Source: Candidatus Gastranaerophilales bacterium (lineage in GTDB: Bacteria > Cyanobacteriota > Vampirovibrionia > Gastranaerophilales > Gastranaerophilaceae). From it: a DNA stretch of 64,000 nucleotides. The position numbers and the translations under genes are program-made. Positions 44,269 to 53,968 of the stretch are shown here, in pieces (within the stretch, counting starts at the first letter, position 1; every line of letters begins with the position of its first letter). The DNA is taken from contig CALVEM010000008.1 of assembly GCA_944326605.1 (NCBI GenBank), positions 36,463 through 100,462 of the forward strand. Reading direction: 5' to 3'. The notes beneath the pieces are model-generated. The model saw nothing but the letters and a program-made list of their open reading frames with translations, had not been told where the DNA came from and did not search any database.

Positions 44269-45549
44269 TTAATTAAATAAAACTCCGACAATTGCTGCTG
44301 ACATATAGCAGGTTAAAGTCCCGCATATTAAAGCTCTTACACCGAGCCTTGCGAGATTTTTACGCTGGTTCGGAGCAAGCTCCCCGATACCGCCTAATTG
44401 AATTGCAATTGAACCGAAATTCCCAAAACTGCATAAGGCAAAACTTGCTATTAAAAAGCTTTTATCTGTGAGCGCAACAGGGAGATTGGTCAAATCAAAA
44501 TAAGCAACCATTTCATTTAACACCAGCTTTGTACCCATAAGGCTGCCTACAGTTGTTGCTTCATTTAAAGGTACACCCATAAAGTATGCAAATATCGCAA
44601 ATATTTTGCCTAAAATTAATTTTAAAGAAAGATGGGTTAAATCAAAAGATACAAAATTTATGTGAAGATATTTAACTATTAAATTTCCTGCGCAACCCAA
44701 AAACCAGTCAATCATGGCAACAAGAGCAACCAGTGCCAGAATCATTGCAATAACATTTATAGCAACTTTCATACCTTCTGATGCACCTGCGGAAATAGCA
44801 TCAAAAACATTAATATAAGGTCTTTTTCTTTTACTGTAAGTTATTTTAATATCTTCACTTGTTTCAGGTGTTGAGGTTTCCGGATAAACTATTTTCGAAA
44901 TTACCAGCGCCCCCGGAGCTGCCATTATACATGAGGCTAGAAGATACTGCGCCGGAATTCCCATACCAATATAAATCGGCATGGTAGCTCCTGATATACA
45001 TGCCATACTTCCAGCCATTGACGCAAGAAGTTCTGATCGTGTTAATTTTGCAAGATAAGGTCTTATCATTATCTGGGCAGCGATTTGTCCTACAAATGCA
45101 CTTGCCACGTTTGATAAAGCCTCTGCACCGCTGACCCCCATCAATTTATTCATAGCCTTACCCAGAAGCGGAACAATCCTCTGCATTATCCCATAATAAT
45201 AAAGCATGTTAACCAGAATCATCATAAAAATAAGCGATGCCACAAGCTGCAAAGCAAACACCTGAGCACCTGGGCCAAATACAGCAGTAATTTTATGCTC
45301 CGTCATTAATGGACCGAATACAAAAGAGCCACCCTCTTTTGCAAATTCAAGAATTTTTTGTATAAACAAACCTATATTAAAAAATATTGCCCTGCCTAAA
45401 GGAACTTTAAAAATAAACACCGCAAGTAAAATTTGAAGTGCAAAACCTGTGCCGACCGTTTTATAATTTATAGCCTTTCTGTTATTTGACATCAAAAAAG
45501 CTATCCCGAATATCAAAATAATTCCCAGTAATCCGAAAAATCTGTCCAT
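44269..45549 (-). CDS. nupC: concentrative nucleoside transporter (NupC family)
   Basis: 426 residues with about nine membrane helices. It has the CNT family order: the N-terminal helices, GAEALSNVASAFVGQIAA, MAGSMACISGATMPIY, and the C-terminal ALCSFGNFGSIAIQLGGIG. It takes up nucleosides with H+ or Na+. AAGGAAG lies just before ATG. It would feed salvage alongside the purine gene purA, which suits a host-associated scavenger. Confidence 0.92.
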   Translation of the reverse strand: MDRFFGLLGIILIFGIAFLMSNNRKAINYKTVGTGFALQILLAVFIFKVPLGRAIFFNIGLFIQKILEFAKEGGSFVFGPLMTEHKITAVFGPGAQVFALQLVASLIFMMILVNMLYYYGIMQRIVPLLGKAMNKLMGVSGAEALSNVASAFVGQIAAQIMIRPYLAKLTRSELLASMAGSMACISGATMPIYIGMGIPAQYLLASCIMAAPGALVISKIVYPETSTPETSEDIKITYSKRKRPYINVFDAISAGASEGMKVAINVIAMILALVALVAMIDWFLGCAGNLIVKYLHINFVSFDLTHLSLKLILGKIFAIFAYFMGVPLNEATTVGSLMGTKLVLNEMVAYFDLTNLPVALTDKSFLIASFALCSFGNFGSIAIQLGGIGELAPNQRKNLARLGVRALICGTLTCYMSAAIVGVLFN

Positions 45550-45761
45550 TTTCTTCCTTTTTTCTAATCCTCATTTAATTTTACTTGAAATTTATTAAAA
45601 AAACTTTAATTATAAAAAAAAATTTACTTAATATTTCTTAAAAAACAAACATTTTACTATTGAAAAAAAATCTGCTCACGCCTTATTATAAAAGCGGGAG
45701 AAAATTTTTTCTGCAAAACCAGTTATTAATTTAAGCACTACAAAAAGTAAGGGGTGTAAAC

Positions 45762-48461
45762 ATGCGCGTGTATCCGGTTCAACTACATCAAAACACTATC
45801 GTGAAACGTAATTATATTAACAAAAGTACTGTCTATAACAATGAGAGTGAAAAATTACAGGCTTACAATTCAGCCCCCCCTCCGGTTTATTTCTTTGACA
45901 GGATTGCGAGAAATGAAGGAATAGCATCTATCACTTTTACGGGCGGCGGTAAAAATATGAACCAGATACTTTCACTGCCTTATGAAAACAAAGCAACAGG
46001 TTTGCCTGAAGATTATCAAGGCGGACTTGGCGTTGTTACAGATGAAGCTCCGGCAAGTTTTCGAGAACATGAAGGCTTAGACGTCAGAAGTATCATGCCT
46101 TTCCATGAACATAATAACCAGCAAGGCGGTTACAAATTCTTATATACTAAAGGAATTACACGAACTCAGGACGGAAAGCTTCCGGAACAAATAGAAACAA
46201 AATGGTTTTTATCAGGGAACCCCGGAGAAACTCTGGAAGATTTTGCAAAAAGCCACAATTTTGACGTAAATGACCTGAAGTATGTTATTCAGAGTGAACC
46301 TAACGGCAAGGAAGCAGACAGCCTTTCAAAATACTGTATCATAGAGCCTACAAGCGCTCAAGGTGAATTTGAAAGGATGTCAGATACCGATATCGGAAAA
46401 CTTCAAAAAGTCAAATACCATCTGTTTAAAATTTCAAAAGAAAATCCTAAATACAATAAACTTGCAGATACACCAAACTACTGGATGTATACGGAAGAAC
46501 TGGCAAAAATTCCAAAGCCTTATACTTACGGACCAGAAGGTCATGGCGGAATAGATTCAGAAATCATTAATGCTGATTTTTGCCGCGCTGTTGTAAAAGC
46601 CGGGGAACAAATGAATACAGAAGAATTCGGATACTATAACCCCGCAAGTATCTGGGGACATGACAGACCTGTTGCATCTGTTTTCAGCATGATTGCAGAT
46701 GAATCTGCAAGAGGCAATAGTTTCTATAACGGAACAATTACTCATTTTACGCTGCACAATCCAAGAAGAGCATATCAGGGAACAACTGATAACCCGTTTG
46801 CATTCGCAAGAATGATTTTCTCCCCTGAAGATGTTGAACAAATCAGAAACCATCCGCAATATGATTTGCTTCAAAATTTTAACGCCAAAGGCTGGGATAA
46901 TTTGACAGAAGTCGAGAAAAATTTTGTCAAAAAAGCATTTGATCCGTTTATCGGAGAGTTTAAAGACTTTTTCGGAACATATAACATAACAAAAATTGCA
47001 CTTATTGCCAAAAAGGTAAACCCGAACAATACTTCAATCGGAACAGTATCACCAAACTTTGACAGACAAATGAAAAATCCCGATATGGATGTTGCTCCCG
47101 GACTTGGATCAGACCTGAGAGAGATTGAGACAACCAGTCCTCTGAACGGTTCTACTCCTGCAAGTCTCGGGCTTGACAATAACACAGGCGATTTCGGACG
47201 GGGAAACAATACTCTTTCAGAGCAAAAAAGCGGATTTACACCTTTAAAATATAACGGACATAATATAGAAGAGATTATTGAAAACAGAGAAAAGAACGCA
47301 GTCTGGCAAACTTCCATTTTAAATAAAGCCGAACAAGCAGGTCAAAAAGCATTAAATAAAGTTCTATATAATGATCTCCAGATAGAACAGGGAAGAAGTG
47401 TATTAGGAAGCCTTGCGAACTACAAAAAGGGAGATATGCTAATAATAGGCTGGGGCAGACCTGATGAACAAAAGGGATTTCCTATTACTCTTATGGGCTT
47501 TAAAAAATTCTTGATGAGAGAAGATGTGCCTAAAGAAGTTAAACAAAAAATGCACGTACAAATCGGCTGGGGCGATCTCCCGTTTGACAAAAACTCAAGA
47601 GAATGGAAATTAATCTACGATAATTTTAAAGCTATTCAGGAACTTGAAAACGGAGCGTATAAAGGCAGCTTAATGCTTGCTGACGGTCGTTACCCGAATA
47701 AACTTTTAGCCTGTGCAACTCACTGTATATTCACTTCACGTGATGAAATATGCGGGATAACTCCGTTTGAAGCAAAAGCCGGCGGTGTACCGTATCTTGC
47801 CACAGCAGCCGGCGGACCGGTAGATTATACAAATAAAGAAAACGGATGGCTCACCAAAACTGCTCCGGAAATGAATCCGACTTATGACGGTTTAAGCTGG
47901 GATACGCCTGCCGATCAGATTGATGATGCGAGAATTAACAGAGCCTCTGATGAAGTGTCAGATTGCTTAAAACAAATGGCAGACGAATATTTCAATGACA
48001 AACCGAGTTATATCGCAAGATGCAAAAAGAATATTGAAGAAAAATTCGACTGGCATAACAATGATGAATTCAACGGCGGCAAATCTGCCAACAAAATGTA
48101 TCGAAACACTATCTGGCACATTGATGAAGGATGGGAAGCCAGGGATAAGTCTTCTATGAAGCGCCTTATAGGAGCAACTGAAGAGGATTTGCAAAGTGGA
48201 ATTATAAAAACCACAGAAGAAATTAAAGAAACTGCAGCTAAAACGGCAGACAATGCAAAAAAACAGGTTACAAAAGTTAAAAATAAATGGGTTAAAACAG
48301 TTGTAGGCATAGGCGTTGCAGCTGCTGCACTTGGTACTGCAGCATATATTTATCTAAAAAAACATGGAAAAACAATAATTCCAAAATCAATAAATACAAA
48401 ACAAGGCGAAACAACTTCTAAAAAAGACGAACCTGCATCAAAAGCCGGCAAAGCAGCTTAA
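45762..48461 (+). CDS. glycogen/starch synthase-like glycosyltransferase with C-terminal membrane anchor
   Basis: 899 residues. Parts resemble GT5 glycogen synthases: GGLGVVTDEAPASFREH near the N-terminus and, near the C-terminus, MLIIGWGRPDEQKGF, then ICGITPFEAKAGGVPYLATAA and GGPVDY, i.e. the donor-site Glu loop. A long insert lies between. After the enzyme comes a lysine-rich linker and a membrane helix (TVVGIGVAAAALGTAAYIYL) with a charged tail, unusual for this family. The N-terminal ASITFTGGGKN carries the F-x-G motif. AAGGGG precedes ATG. Confidence 0.75.
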   Translation: MRVYPVQLHQNTIVKRNYINKSTVYNNESEKLQAYNSAPPPVYFFDRIARNEGIASITFTGGGKNMNQILSLPYENKATGLPEDYQGGLGVVTDEAPASFREHEGLDVRSIMPFHEHNNQQGGYKFLYTKGITRTQDGKLPEQIETKWFLSGNPGETLEDFAKSHNFDVNDLKYVIQSEPNGKEADSLSKYCIIEPTSAQGEFERMSDTDIGKLQKVKYHLFKISKENPKYNKLADTPNYWMYTEELAKIPKPYTYGPEGHGGIDSEIINADFCRAVVKAGEQMNTEEFGYYNPASIWGHDRPVASVFSMIADESARGNSFYNGTITHFTLHNPRRAYQGTTDNPFAFARMIFSPEDVEQIRNHPQYDLLQNFNAKGWDNLTEVEKNFVKKAFDPFIGEFKDFFGTYNITKIALIAKKVNPNNTSIGTVSPNFDRQMKNPDMDVAPGLGSDLREIETTSPLNGSTPASLGLDNNTGDFGRGNNTLSEQKSGFTPLKYNGHNIEEIIENREKNAVWQTSILNKAEQAGQKALNKVLYNDLQIEQGRSVLGSLANYKKGDMLIIGWGRPDEQKGFPITLMGFKKFLMREDVPKEVKQKMHVQIGWGDLPFDKNSREWKLIYDNFKAIQELENGAYKGSLMLADGRYPNKLLACATHCIFTSRDEICGITPFEAKAGGVPYLATAAGGPVDYTNKENGWLTKTAPEMNPTYDGLSWDTPADQIDDARINRASDEVSDCLKQMADEYFNDKPSYIARCKKNIEEKFDWHNNDEFNGGKSANKMYRNTIWHIDEGWEARDKSSMKRLIGATEEDLQSGIIKTTEEIKETAAKTADNAKKQVTKVKNKWVKTVVGIGVAAAALGTAAYIYLKKHGKTIIPKSINTKQGETTSKKDEPASKAGKAA

Positions 48462-49363
48462 TTTTCAGTCATAAAATCAACCAGATCATAAATTACGATG
48501 AGTTTTTCAATAAATTCATCGTAATTTTTTAAATTAAGAACAGACTTAAAAAGATAACCGAAAGGCATGGCTTTTCTTTGCTCCATTGAAATAATAATCG
48601 TGTTGTTCCTATAAGAAAACCCGAAACTTTTTGCACAATATGCAAGGGCAAATTTTTTTATTATTTCAAAAAATTCTTCACATATAAAATCATTATCAGA
48701 ATTATTCTTTGCAAACGCTGATAAATATTCTTCAAAGTTATTAATATTAATTTTTAAACGTGGATATTTAAAATTCACTTTAAGATTTTTAGAAATTAGA
48801 ATTATATGGTTATTAATATTCTTTTGAAGCTCTATTTGAATTATAATACCCTTAAAAATATCCGGTTTACTTGCAGCCCTGACCGGCAGTGTTAATTTTG
48901 TATCAGATATTGTAATACTTGATGATTTATAATACCCGAAAACACATGAAACATCTTCCTGAGTATCAAAATTTTGAAAGAGTTTAGTATCGATAATCTC
49001 CTCTGTATTTTGGTTTTTAGGCCAATTTTTAAAGTTAGCAACAGGATGTAGAATTAACGGAAGAATTTCTTCATTAAACTTTTGCTGATATTGCCTGTCT
49101 GTAAGAATTATTGTAGTAATAGCTTTCAATAAACAGGCATACAAACAAAATAACAAAATCGGGAATAAAATAGGATTATAAGAACTATGCAAAATCATAA
49201 TACTTAAAACGTAAACTATTGCCATGGCGCATAAAAAAAAGAGAAATGATAAAAGAATTGCTTTAACAAGTACTTTTTTTCTATATTTTTCAAAATGCTT
49301 TATAACATCTAAACAATCATTAAAATATTGATAATATTGAGATTTTAAAATGTTCTGATCCAT
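48458..49363 (-). CDS. DUF3137-like membrane protein
   Basis: 301 residues. Two adjacent hydrophobic segments near the N-terminus (about residues 35-60 and 64-85) are followed by a soluble domain; the layout and DRQYQQKFNEEILPLIL recall DUF3137 proteins, which is a tentative match. TAAAAT (49376-49371) lies seven bases before ATG 49363 with no ribosome site: another leaderless candidate. Its stop overlaps the end of the glycosyltransferase gene by four bases. Confidence 0.6.
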   Translation of the reverse strand: MDQNILKSQYYQYFNDCLDVIKHFEKYRKKVLVKAILLSFLFFLCAMAIVYVLSIMILHSSYNPILFPILLFCLYACLLKAITTIILTDRQYQQKFNEEILPLILHPVANFKNWPKNQNTEEIIDTKLFQNFDTQEDVSCVFGYYKSSSITISDTKLTLPVRAASKPDIFKGIIIQIELQKNINNHIILISKNLKVNFKYPRLKININNFEEYLSAFAKNNSDNDFICEEFFEIIKKFALAYCAKSFGFSYRNNTIIISMEQRKAMPFGYLFKSVLNLKNYDEFIEKLIVIYDLVDFMTEN

Positions 49364-49490
49364 ACGGATAATTTTATCACATATATTGTAACTTTTACAA
49401 TATCAGAAACAAGTGATTTATATTATAACTTTATACTGAACTATATCAAAGTATCACATCAGCACTAGCCTTTGTGGTGAGATTTATAAA

Positions 49491-49516
49491 AGATGCTGAA
49501 ACAAGTTCAGCATGAC
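49491..49516 (-). repeat. REP-like unit, GC variant
   Basis: Stem ATGCTGAA/TTCAGCAT: the CC/GG pair of other copies is changed to GC/GC on both arms. Confidence 0.85.
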
Positions 49517-49578
49517 AATAATATTCATTCCGATGTAAATTTGTATATAAATCAGGGAGAAAAATAACAAAAAAATTG

Positions 49579-49607
49579 TTGACAATAAAAAATGTTCCTG
49601 ATAGAAT
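49579..49607 (+). promoter_or_regulatory. tRNA-Lys promoter
   Basis: TTGACA, 17-base spacer, TAGAAT; the same two boxes and spacing stand before tRNA-Glu. Confidence 0.85.
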
Positions 49608-49642
49608 AATTTTACTGGCGAAAATGAATAGCATATATTTTC

Positions 49643-49715
49643 GCGCTTGTAGCTCAGCAGGTAGAGCACTCCCCTTTTAAGGGATAGGTCGCGCGTTCGA
49701 ATCGCGCCAAGCGCA
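49643..49715 (+). tRNA. tRNA-Lys (TTT anticodon)
   Basis: 73 bases. Acceptor GCGCTTG/CAAGCGC, D arm GCTC/GAGC, anticodon loop CTTTTAA giving TTT, T arm GCGCG-TTCGAAT-CGCGC, discriminator A. The CCA end is not encoded. A strong terminator follows directly, so it is a single-gene unit. Confidence 0.95.
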
Positions 49716-49753
49716 TAAAAGAGAGGATAGGTTTTAACCTATCCTCTCTTTTA
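49716..49753. terminator. terminator of tRNA-Lys and of the HTH gene
   Basis: An almost perfect 18-base-pair palindrome (AGAGAGGATAGG and its complement) with A/T ends on both sides, 16 bases before the stop of the minus-strand regulator; it can serve both strands. Confidence 0.9.
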
Positions 49754-49768
49754 TCATATTATTTATTT

Positions 49769-50332
49769 TTACTTAAGATGAATAAATTTCTTTGCGCAAT
49801 CAAACATGGAATTTACAAGTGCCGCGTTGGAATAAATATTCATACCGTTACTTTCGAGAACCTGTTTCATGCGTTTTTCCCACATTGAATAAATATCGTC
49901 CTTTGAAAGATCAAGAACCTGCGCAATCATCGTCAATTCTTTAAAATCAATAGGAATAGGAAGCGTTCCTCTCAGCATATCAACAATATCCAGACGTTTT
50001 TTTCGCGGGAAAGCTCTTAAAAAGTTTATAACTGACATTCCTTTTTCTTTCATGACACTTTTAAAAAATTCAACAGAATCATCTATCAATATCGGCTCCT
50101 GAGGAATTTTATATTCTTCAAACTCCTCAGGATCAATTTCCATAACGGTTGCAATACGCTCTAATGTCGTAGTACGGGTTGAAAACGGTATAGTGTTATC
50201 TATAAGATTATAAACATAAGAAAGTGTAACACCTATCATTTCAGCAAAATCTTTTTTGTGCAAAGAGTTTTTATCTAAAAACTTTGCGACTTTTTCTGAA
50301 CTTTTTTCTTGAATGATTGGTTTATTTTTCAT
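49769..50332 (-). CDS. XRE-type helix-turn-helix regulator
   Basis: 187 residues. Residues about 18-75 form a Cro/CI-type HTH (KKDFAEMIGVTLSYVYNLID, then TLERIATVMEIDPEEF). A second, weaker HTH-like stretch follows (LRAFPRKKRLDIVDMLRG, MIAQVLDLSKDDIYSMW). It probably binds DNA; no toxin or phage partner is adjacent. The ribosome site before ATG is weak. Confidence 0.8.
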   Translation of the reverse strand: MKNKPIIQEKSSEKVAKFLDKNSLHKKDFAEMIGVTLSYVYNLIDNTIPFSTRTTTLERIATVMEIDPEEFEEYKIPQEPILIDDSVEFFKSVMKEKGMSVINFLRAFPRKKRLDIVDMLRGTLPIPIDFKELTMIAQVLDLSKDDIYSMWEKRMKQVLESNGMNIYSNAALVNSMFDCAKKFIHLK

Positions 50333-50562
50333 AATTTTATCCTCATCTTTAAGTATTATTAAAATAAAAGTTATTTATCTTTTTGTTAAGCGTAAAGACG
50401 GTAAACAGGTGTGGTAATATTTATTTAAGTTAAAATAATAAATATAAAGGGAAAGGCGGGAACAAACGTTTGAATTTGATTTCAGCAGCCGGTAAAATTC
50501 CATAAGCGTAGTAACTGACAAAAACTTTTAAATATCACAAACAATTAATAAAAGGATAAAAA
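50333..50562. other. intergenic region ahead of pth
   Basis: 230 bases. A segment at about 50455-50520 is richer in G (AAAGGCGGGAAC, then CAGCAGCCGGTAAAATTCC) and might be a structured leader, but I cannot match it to a known riboswitch. AAAAGGAT precedes pth. Confidence 0.35.
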
Positions 50563-51108
50563 ATGAAATTAATAGCAGGCCTTGGTAATATAGGCGAAAA
50601 ATATTGTTTTAGCAGACACAATGCAGGCTTTATGGTGCTTGACAAATGGGCATTAGATAATAATATTTCATTCAAAGAAGAAAAAAAACTAAAGTGTTTT
50701 ATCGCTAAAATGGGAGAAAATCTTCTGATAAAACCCACTACTTTTATGAACCTGTCAGGAGAAGCAGTCCGTGCAGTTATGGATTATTATAAAATTGATG
50801 TAAAAGATATTTTGATTGTATATGATGATATTGCACTTGACCTCGGTCGTATAAGATTTCGTGCAAACGGTTCTGACGGCGGGCATAACGGGATAAAATC
50901 AATCATAAAGCACACAGGAACAACAGATTTTGACAGACTTAAAATAGGTATAGGGCCGCAACCGAATATTCCGTCAGAAAATTACGTACTGCAAAATTTT
51001 CCTAAAGAACAACTGACAGAATTAAAAGAGGTTCTCAAACGAGCTGACGAAGCCATTGAGTATTATCTTGTAAATGGAATTCAAAAGGCACAAAACCACT
51101 ATAATTAG
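50563..51108 (+). CDS. pth: peptidyl-tRNA hydrolase
   Basis: 181 residues with the Pth landmarks: GLGNIGEKYCFSRHNAGFM (catalytic His), KPTTFMNLSGEAV, YDDIALDLGRIR and SDGGHNGIKSI. It frees stalled peptidyl-tRNAs. Length normal; AAAAGGAT lies ahead of the ATG. The next gene is a TPR protein on the same strand after a 72-base gap. Confidence 0.96.
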   Translation: MKLIAGLGNIGEKYCFSRHNAGFMVLDKWALDNNISFKEEKKLKCFIAKMGENLLIKPTTFMNLSGEAVRAVMDYYKIDVKDILIVYDDIALDLGRIRFRANGSDGGHNGIKSIIKHTGTTDFDRLKIGIGPQPNIPSENYVLQNFPKEQLTELKEVLKRADEAIEYYLVNGIQKAQNHYN

Positions 51109-51180
51109 CCTGATTGATTAGTAATTTATCTATTTTTCATATATAATTAAACTAAAGTTAAATAAATTTAAGGAGTAAAA

Positions 51181-52581
51181 ATGAGTTTACAGACAGCAGA
51201 ACAGTTTGAAGAAAATGAACAGTATACACAGGCATTTGAAGAATATCAAAAACTTTACAACAGAAATCCGAAAGATTTGAGTTTATTAGAAAGGCTGGGG
51301 CATATCTCAATGCTTCTTGACAACAAAGATCAGGCAGCTGAATATTACTCCAAAATTCTTGAATATGATGCAACAAATGTTCTTGCTTATGAACAGTTAA
51401 TGGATATTTATGTAACCAAAGACAAATATAAATATTACATCTACAGAGGCAATTTGCATTCTGTGGAACACAAACTTGAACATGCAATAAATGACTATAA
51501 AAAAGCGATTAACGTTGCTCAGGAAGATAAGGAAATGCTGTCCGCCAGATTTGTTCTCGCAACTCTTTATGAACAAACGGGAAATAACCTAAAAGCGATT
51601 GATGAATATTTAAAAGTTCTTGACTATGAAGAGACTCCGCAAGAAGCTTATATAAAACTTTCTAATCTTTATGTAAAGGAAAATGCCGCCCCCAGTGCAA
51701 TAGAAATTCTTGAAAGAGGAAGAAAAAACGGTCTTGATTTGACAGATATAAAAGAACAGCTTGCAGACCTTTATCTTAAAAACGGAAATCCTGAAAAAGC
51801 AATTGAAGTTACATCTGATGAACTTACAAAAGTAAAATGTCTGCTTGATATGGGACGCGAAAAAGAAGCTTATACAAAACTTGAAGAAATGGAAGGCGAA
51901 TATGATCACATAGCACAATTCCATTCACTAAAAGCTCAATATTACTATATGACGAAAGATTTCGACAAAGCTCTTGAATGCGTCAATAAATTTGACGAAT
52001 TTGAGAAAAACTCCCCGCTCACATATCAAATGCGCGCACTTATTTATGAAGAGAAGAATGATGACTTTAATGCTCATCTCAACTGGGGCAAATATAACCT
52101 TGTTAGAGGCAATAAAGACATTGCAATAAATGAATATTTAAACGCATATCAGCTTAAAAATGATGATTTAGATCTTCTCAACACTCTTGCAATGCTTCTG
52201 GAAGAATCCGGCGATAAAAACCATGCAATGGAATTTTATGAAAAAATATCAAAACTTGATGAAACTGATAAAAAATCATTGCAAAAACTCGCGGAATTCC
52301 GAGAAAGTATAGGTGACTACAAAGCTCAGACAGATTATCTCTTGAAACTTTACCATCTTGATAAAAGAAATGCCGCAACAGTCAGAAAACTCGGCGAAGC
52401 TTATGAAAAACTCAGAAATAAACCGGCTGCTGTTGAATGCTACGAAAAATATCTTGAAATCGGTAAAGGAAACCCTGATTATTCTAAAATCCGGCACAAA
52501 CTGGAAAAACTGAATAATACAGAAATGCAGGAAGAAGAAGGCTTTATAGATAAAATTATGAAATGGTTTGGCAGGGAGTAA
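51181..52581 (+). CDS. tetratricopeptide-repeat protein
   Basis: 466 residues made almost wholly of TPR-type helical pairs (e.g. YTQAFEEYQKLYNRNPKDL, QAAEYYSKILEYDATNVLA, NLKAIDEYLKVLDYEETP), probably ten or more repeats. No signal peptide or membrane segment. The C-terminus (EEEGFIDKIMKWFGRE) is an amphipathic helix that could dock to a membrane or partner. Its neighbour pilC converges on it. Many lineage relatives use such proteins as scaffolds, possibly for pilus assembly (inference). AAGGAG precedes ATG. Confidence 0.85.
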   Translation: MSLQTAEQFEENEQYTQAFEEYQKLYNRNPKDLSLLERLGHISMLLDNKDQAAEYYSKILEYDATNVLAYEQLMDIYVTKDKYKYYIYRGNLHSVEHKLEHAINDYKKAINVAQEDKEMLSARFVLATLYEQTGNNLKAIDEYLKVLDYEETPQEAYIKLSNLYVKENAAPSAIEILERGRKNGLDLTDIKEQLADLYLKNGNPEKAIEVTSDELTKVKCLLDMGREKEAYTKLEEMEGEYDHIAQFHSLKAQYYYMTKDFDKALECVNKFDEFEKNSPLTYQMRALIYEEKNDDFNAHLNWGKYNLVRGNKDIAINEYLNAYQLKNDDLDLLNTLAMLLEESGDKNHAMEFYEKISKLDETDKKSLQKLAEFRESIGDYKAQTDYLLKLYHLDKRNAATVRKLGEAYEKLRNKPAAVECYEKYLEIGKGNPDYSKIRHKLEKLNNTEMQEEEGFIDKIMKWFGRE

Positions 52582-52584
52582 TTT

Positions 52585-52630
52585 CCACACATAAATCCCG
52601 TATTCCAATGATACGGTGGAAGTAAAAGTC
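52585..52630. terminator. possible terminator between converging TPR and pilC genes
   Basis: A long imperfect hairpin: TTCCAC pairs with GTGGAA around an inner stem CCGTAT/ATACGG. No strong T run, so the call is uncertain. Confidence 0.4.
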
Positions 52631-52651
52631 CGAAACAAGTTGCTGCGGCAT

Positions 52652-53893
52652 TTAAAACAGAGACCCGAGCATTCCTGCATAAAGCTGATAAAAAGCAATT
52701 GCGATAAATAAAACAAAACCGCCCATTATTACAATAAGTGCCGGTTCAAATAACTTTAACATGGCATCCAGTGCCATATCTACCTTTTTGTCTATAACAT
52801 TCGCAGCATCTTTTAACATTTTTCCCAGTGTTCCGGACTTTTCGCCGGTTGCTACCATTGTCATCAGCTCCCCTGGCATCAATCCGGAAATCTGAAATGC
52901 ATCGGAAAGGGGTTTTCCGTTCTTTGCAAGACTTGCCGTATTCAAAGCCTGTCTTTTCATAACAAGATTGCCTAATGTCTTTGACGACAGCTCTAAACCT
53001 GACAGTATCGGCAAACCTGCATCATAAGATATTTGCAACACCGTTATAAAGTTAGATAAATTAATATATTTGATAAAATCAGACACTGCCGGTACTTTTA
53101 AAATAAAATTATCCCATTTATATTTCAGCTCAGGATTTTTAAACAAAGAAGAAATTACATAACACAATGCTCCAAATCCGATTAAAATTAACCACCAGAA
53201 ATTCCCGACAAATGTACACAAACCGATAAGCATTTCAGCCATAAACGGCACTGTACCGCCTGCAAATTGAATAACGCCGTAAAAAGCAGGAAAAACAACT
53301 TTTGCAAATAATAACAAAACGCAGAACATTATTAAAATTAACACCGCAGGATAAATAGAAGCGCTTATAATCTTGTCTTTTATATTATCCTGATTTCTTA
53401 ACAGTAAAAGCATGCGTCTTAAAGTTTCTTCCAATTCTCCTGAATTTTCTCCTGCTTTTATTAAAGATATATAAACGGGGCCAAAAACATCGCTATACTG
53501 TGTTTCAAGTGACTGAGCAAAAGTCATTCCCTCCATTATTTTTTGTTTAACATTTGAACAAATAGACTTAATTTTTGAAGACGGAGCATTTATCTCAATT
53601 GTTTGCAAAGCCTCTAATATAGGAATACCTGCAGAAAGCATTACCTCTAATTCACCGGTAAAACTTATTTTATCTTTAAGCGAAAGAAAAGTAATTTTTT
53701 TATCAGCATATTGCCCTGAATAAGGCAAATTATTTTCAATTGATGGCTGTTGAAATTCTTCCATATAAACTTTAGTTGGAATAAATCCCAGCTGACGGAT
53801 TTTTTCACGCGCTTCTCTTGAGGATGCAGCCTCTACCTCACCTTTTACAATTTCTTTATTGTTTTTTAATGCTGTGTATTGAAACTTTGCCAT
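52652..53893 (-). CDS. pilC: type IV pilus/type II secretion inner-membrane platform protein (PilC/GspF)
   Basis: 413 residues with the GspF architecture: two repeated cytoplasmic domains, each followed by membrane helices, ending YQLYAGMLGSLF. Landmarks: KFQYTALKNNKEIVKGEV, MLSAGIPILEALQTIE, IKAGENSGELEETLRRM, and MVATGEKSGTLGKML. It forms the inner-membrane base of the pilus machine and is the only clear assembly protein for the six pseudopilins here. No pilB, pilD or pilQ is adjacent, though a PilB-like protein lies at 41798. Confidence 0.93.
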   Translation of the reverse strand: MAKFQYTALKNNKEIVKGEVEAASSREAREKIRQLGFIPTKVYMEEFQQPSIENNLPYSGQYADKKITFLSLKDKISFTGELEVMLSAGIPILEALQTIEINAPSSKIKSICSNVKQKIMEGMTFAQSLETQYSDVFGPVYISLIKAGENSGELEETLRRMLLLLRNQDNIKDKIISASIYPAVLILIMFCVLLLFAKVVFPAFYGVIQFAGGTVPFMAEMLIGLCTFVGNFWWLILIGFGALCYVISSLFKNPELKYKWDNFILKVPAVSDFIKYINLSNFITVLQISYDAGLPILSGLELSSKTLGNLVMKRQALNTASLAKNGKPLSDAFQISGLMPGELMTMVATGEKSGTLGKMLKDAANVIDKKVDMALDAMLKLFEPALIVIMGGFVLFIAIAFYQLYAGMLGSLF

Positions 53894-53934
53894 AATATAA
53901 ATACTTTAAACTATTTTAATGAAAATAGCAACAA

Positions 53935-53967
53935 AAAAGTTCCGCTTAAGATAAGCGGAACTTTTTA
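53935..53967 (-). terminator. terminator of clpC
   Basis: AAAAAGTTCCGCTTA, loop, TAAGCGGAACTTTTT, just past the clpC stop. Confidence 0.88.
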
Positions 53968-53968
53968 A

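Larger units (their letters stand above)
49364..49642. other. intergenic region ahead of tRNA-Lys
   Basis: Holds the leaderless promoter of the membrane protein gene (left), a REP-like unit (49491-49516) and the tRNA promoter (49579-49607). No gene seen. Confidence 0.6.

Noticed and set aside
45874..45881. Run of seven C in the glycosyltransferase gene as another switch
   Set aside because: Shorter than the pilin tracts, in frame, and encoding Pro-Pro in a continuous reading frame.
49364..49642. Small open frames before tRNA-Lys
   Set aside because: They translate a REP-like unit and the tRNA promoter.
50455..50520. Riboswitch ahead of pth
   Set aside because: Some resemblance to a cobalamin-type core, but no consistent stems or box that I could confirm.
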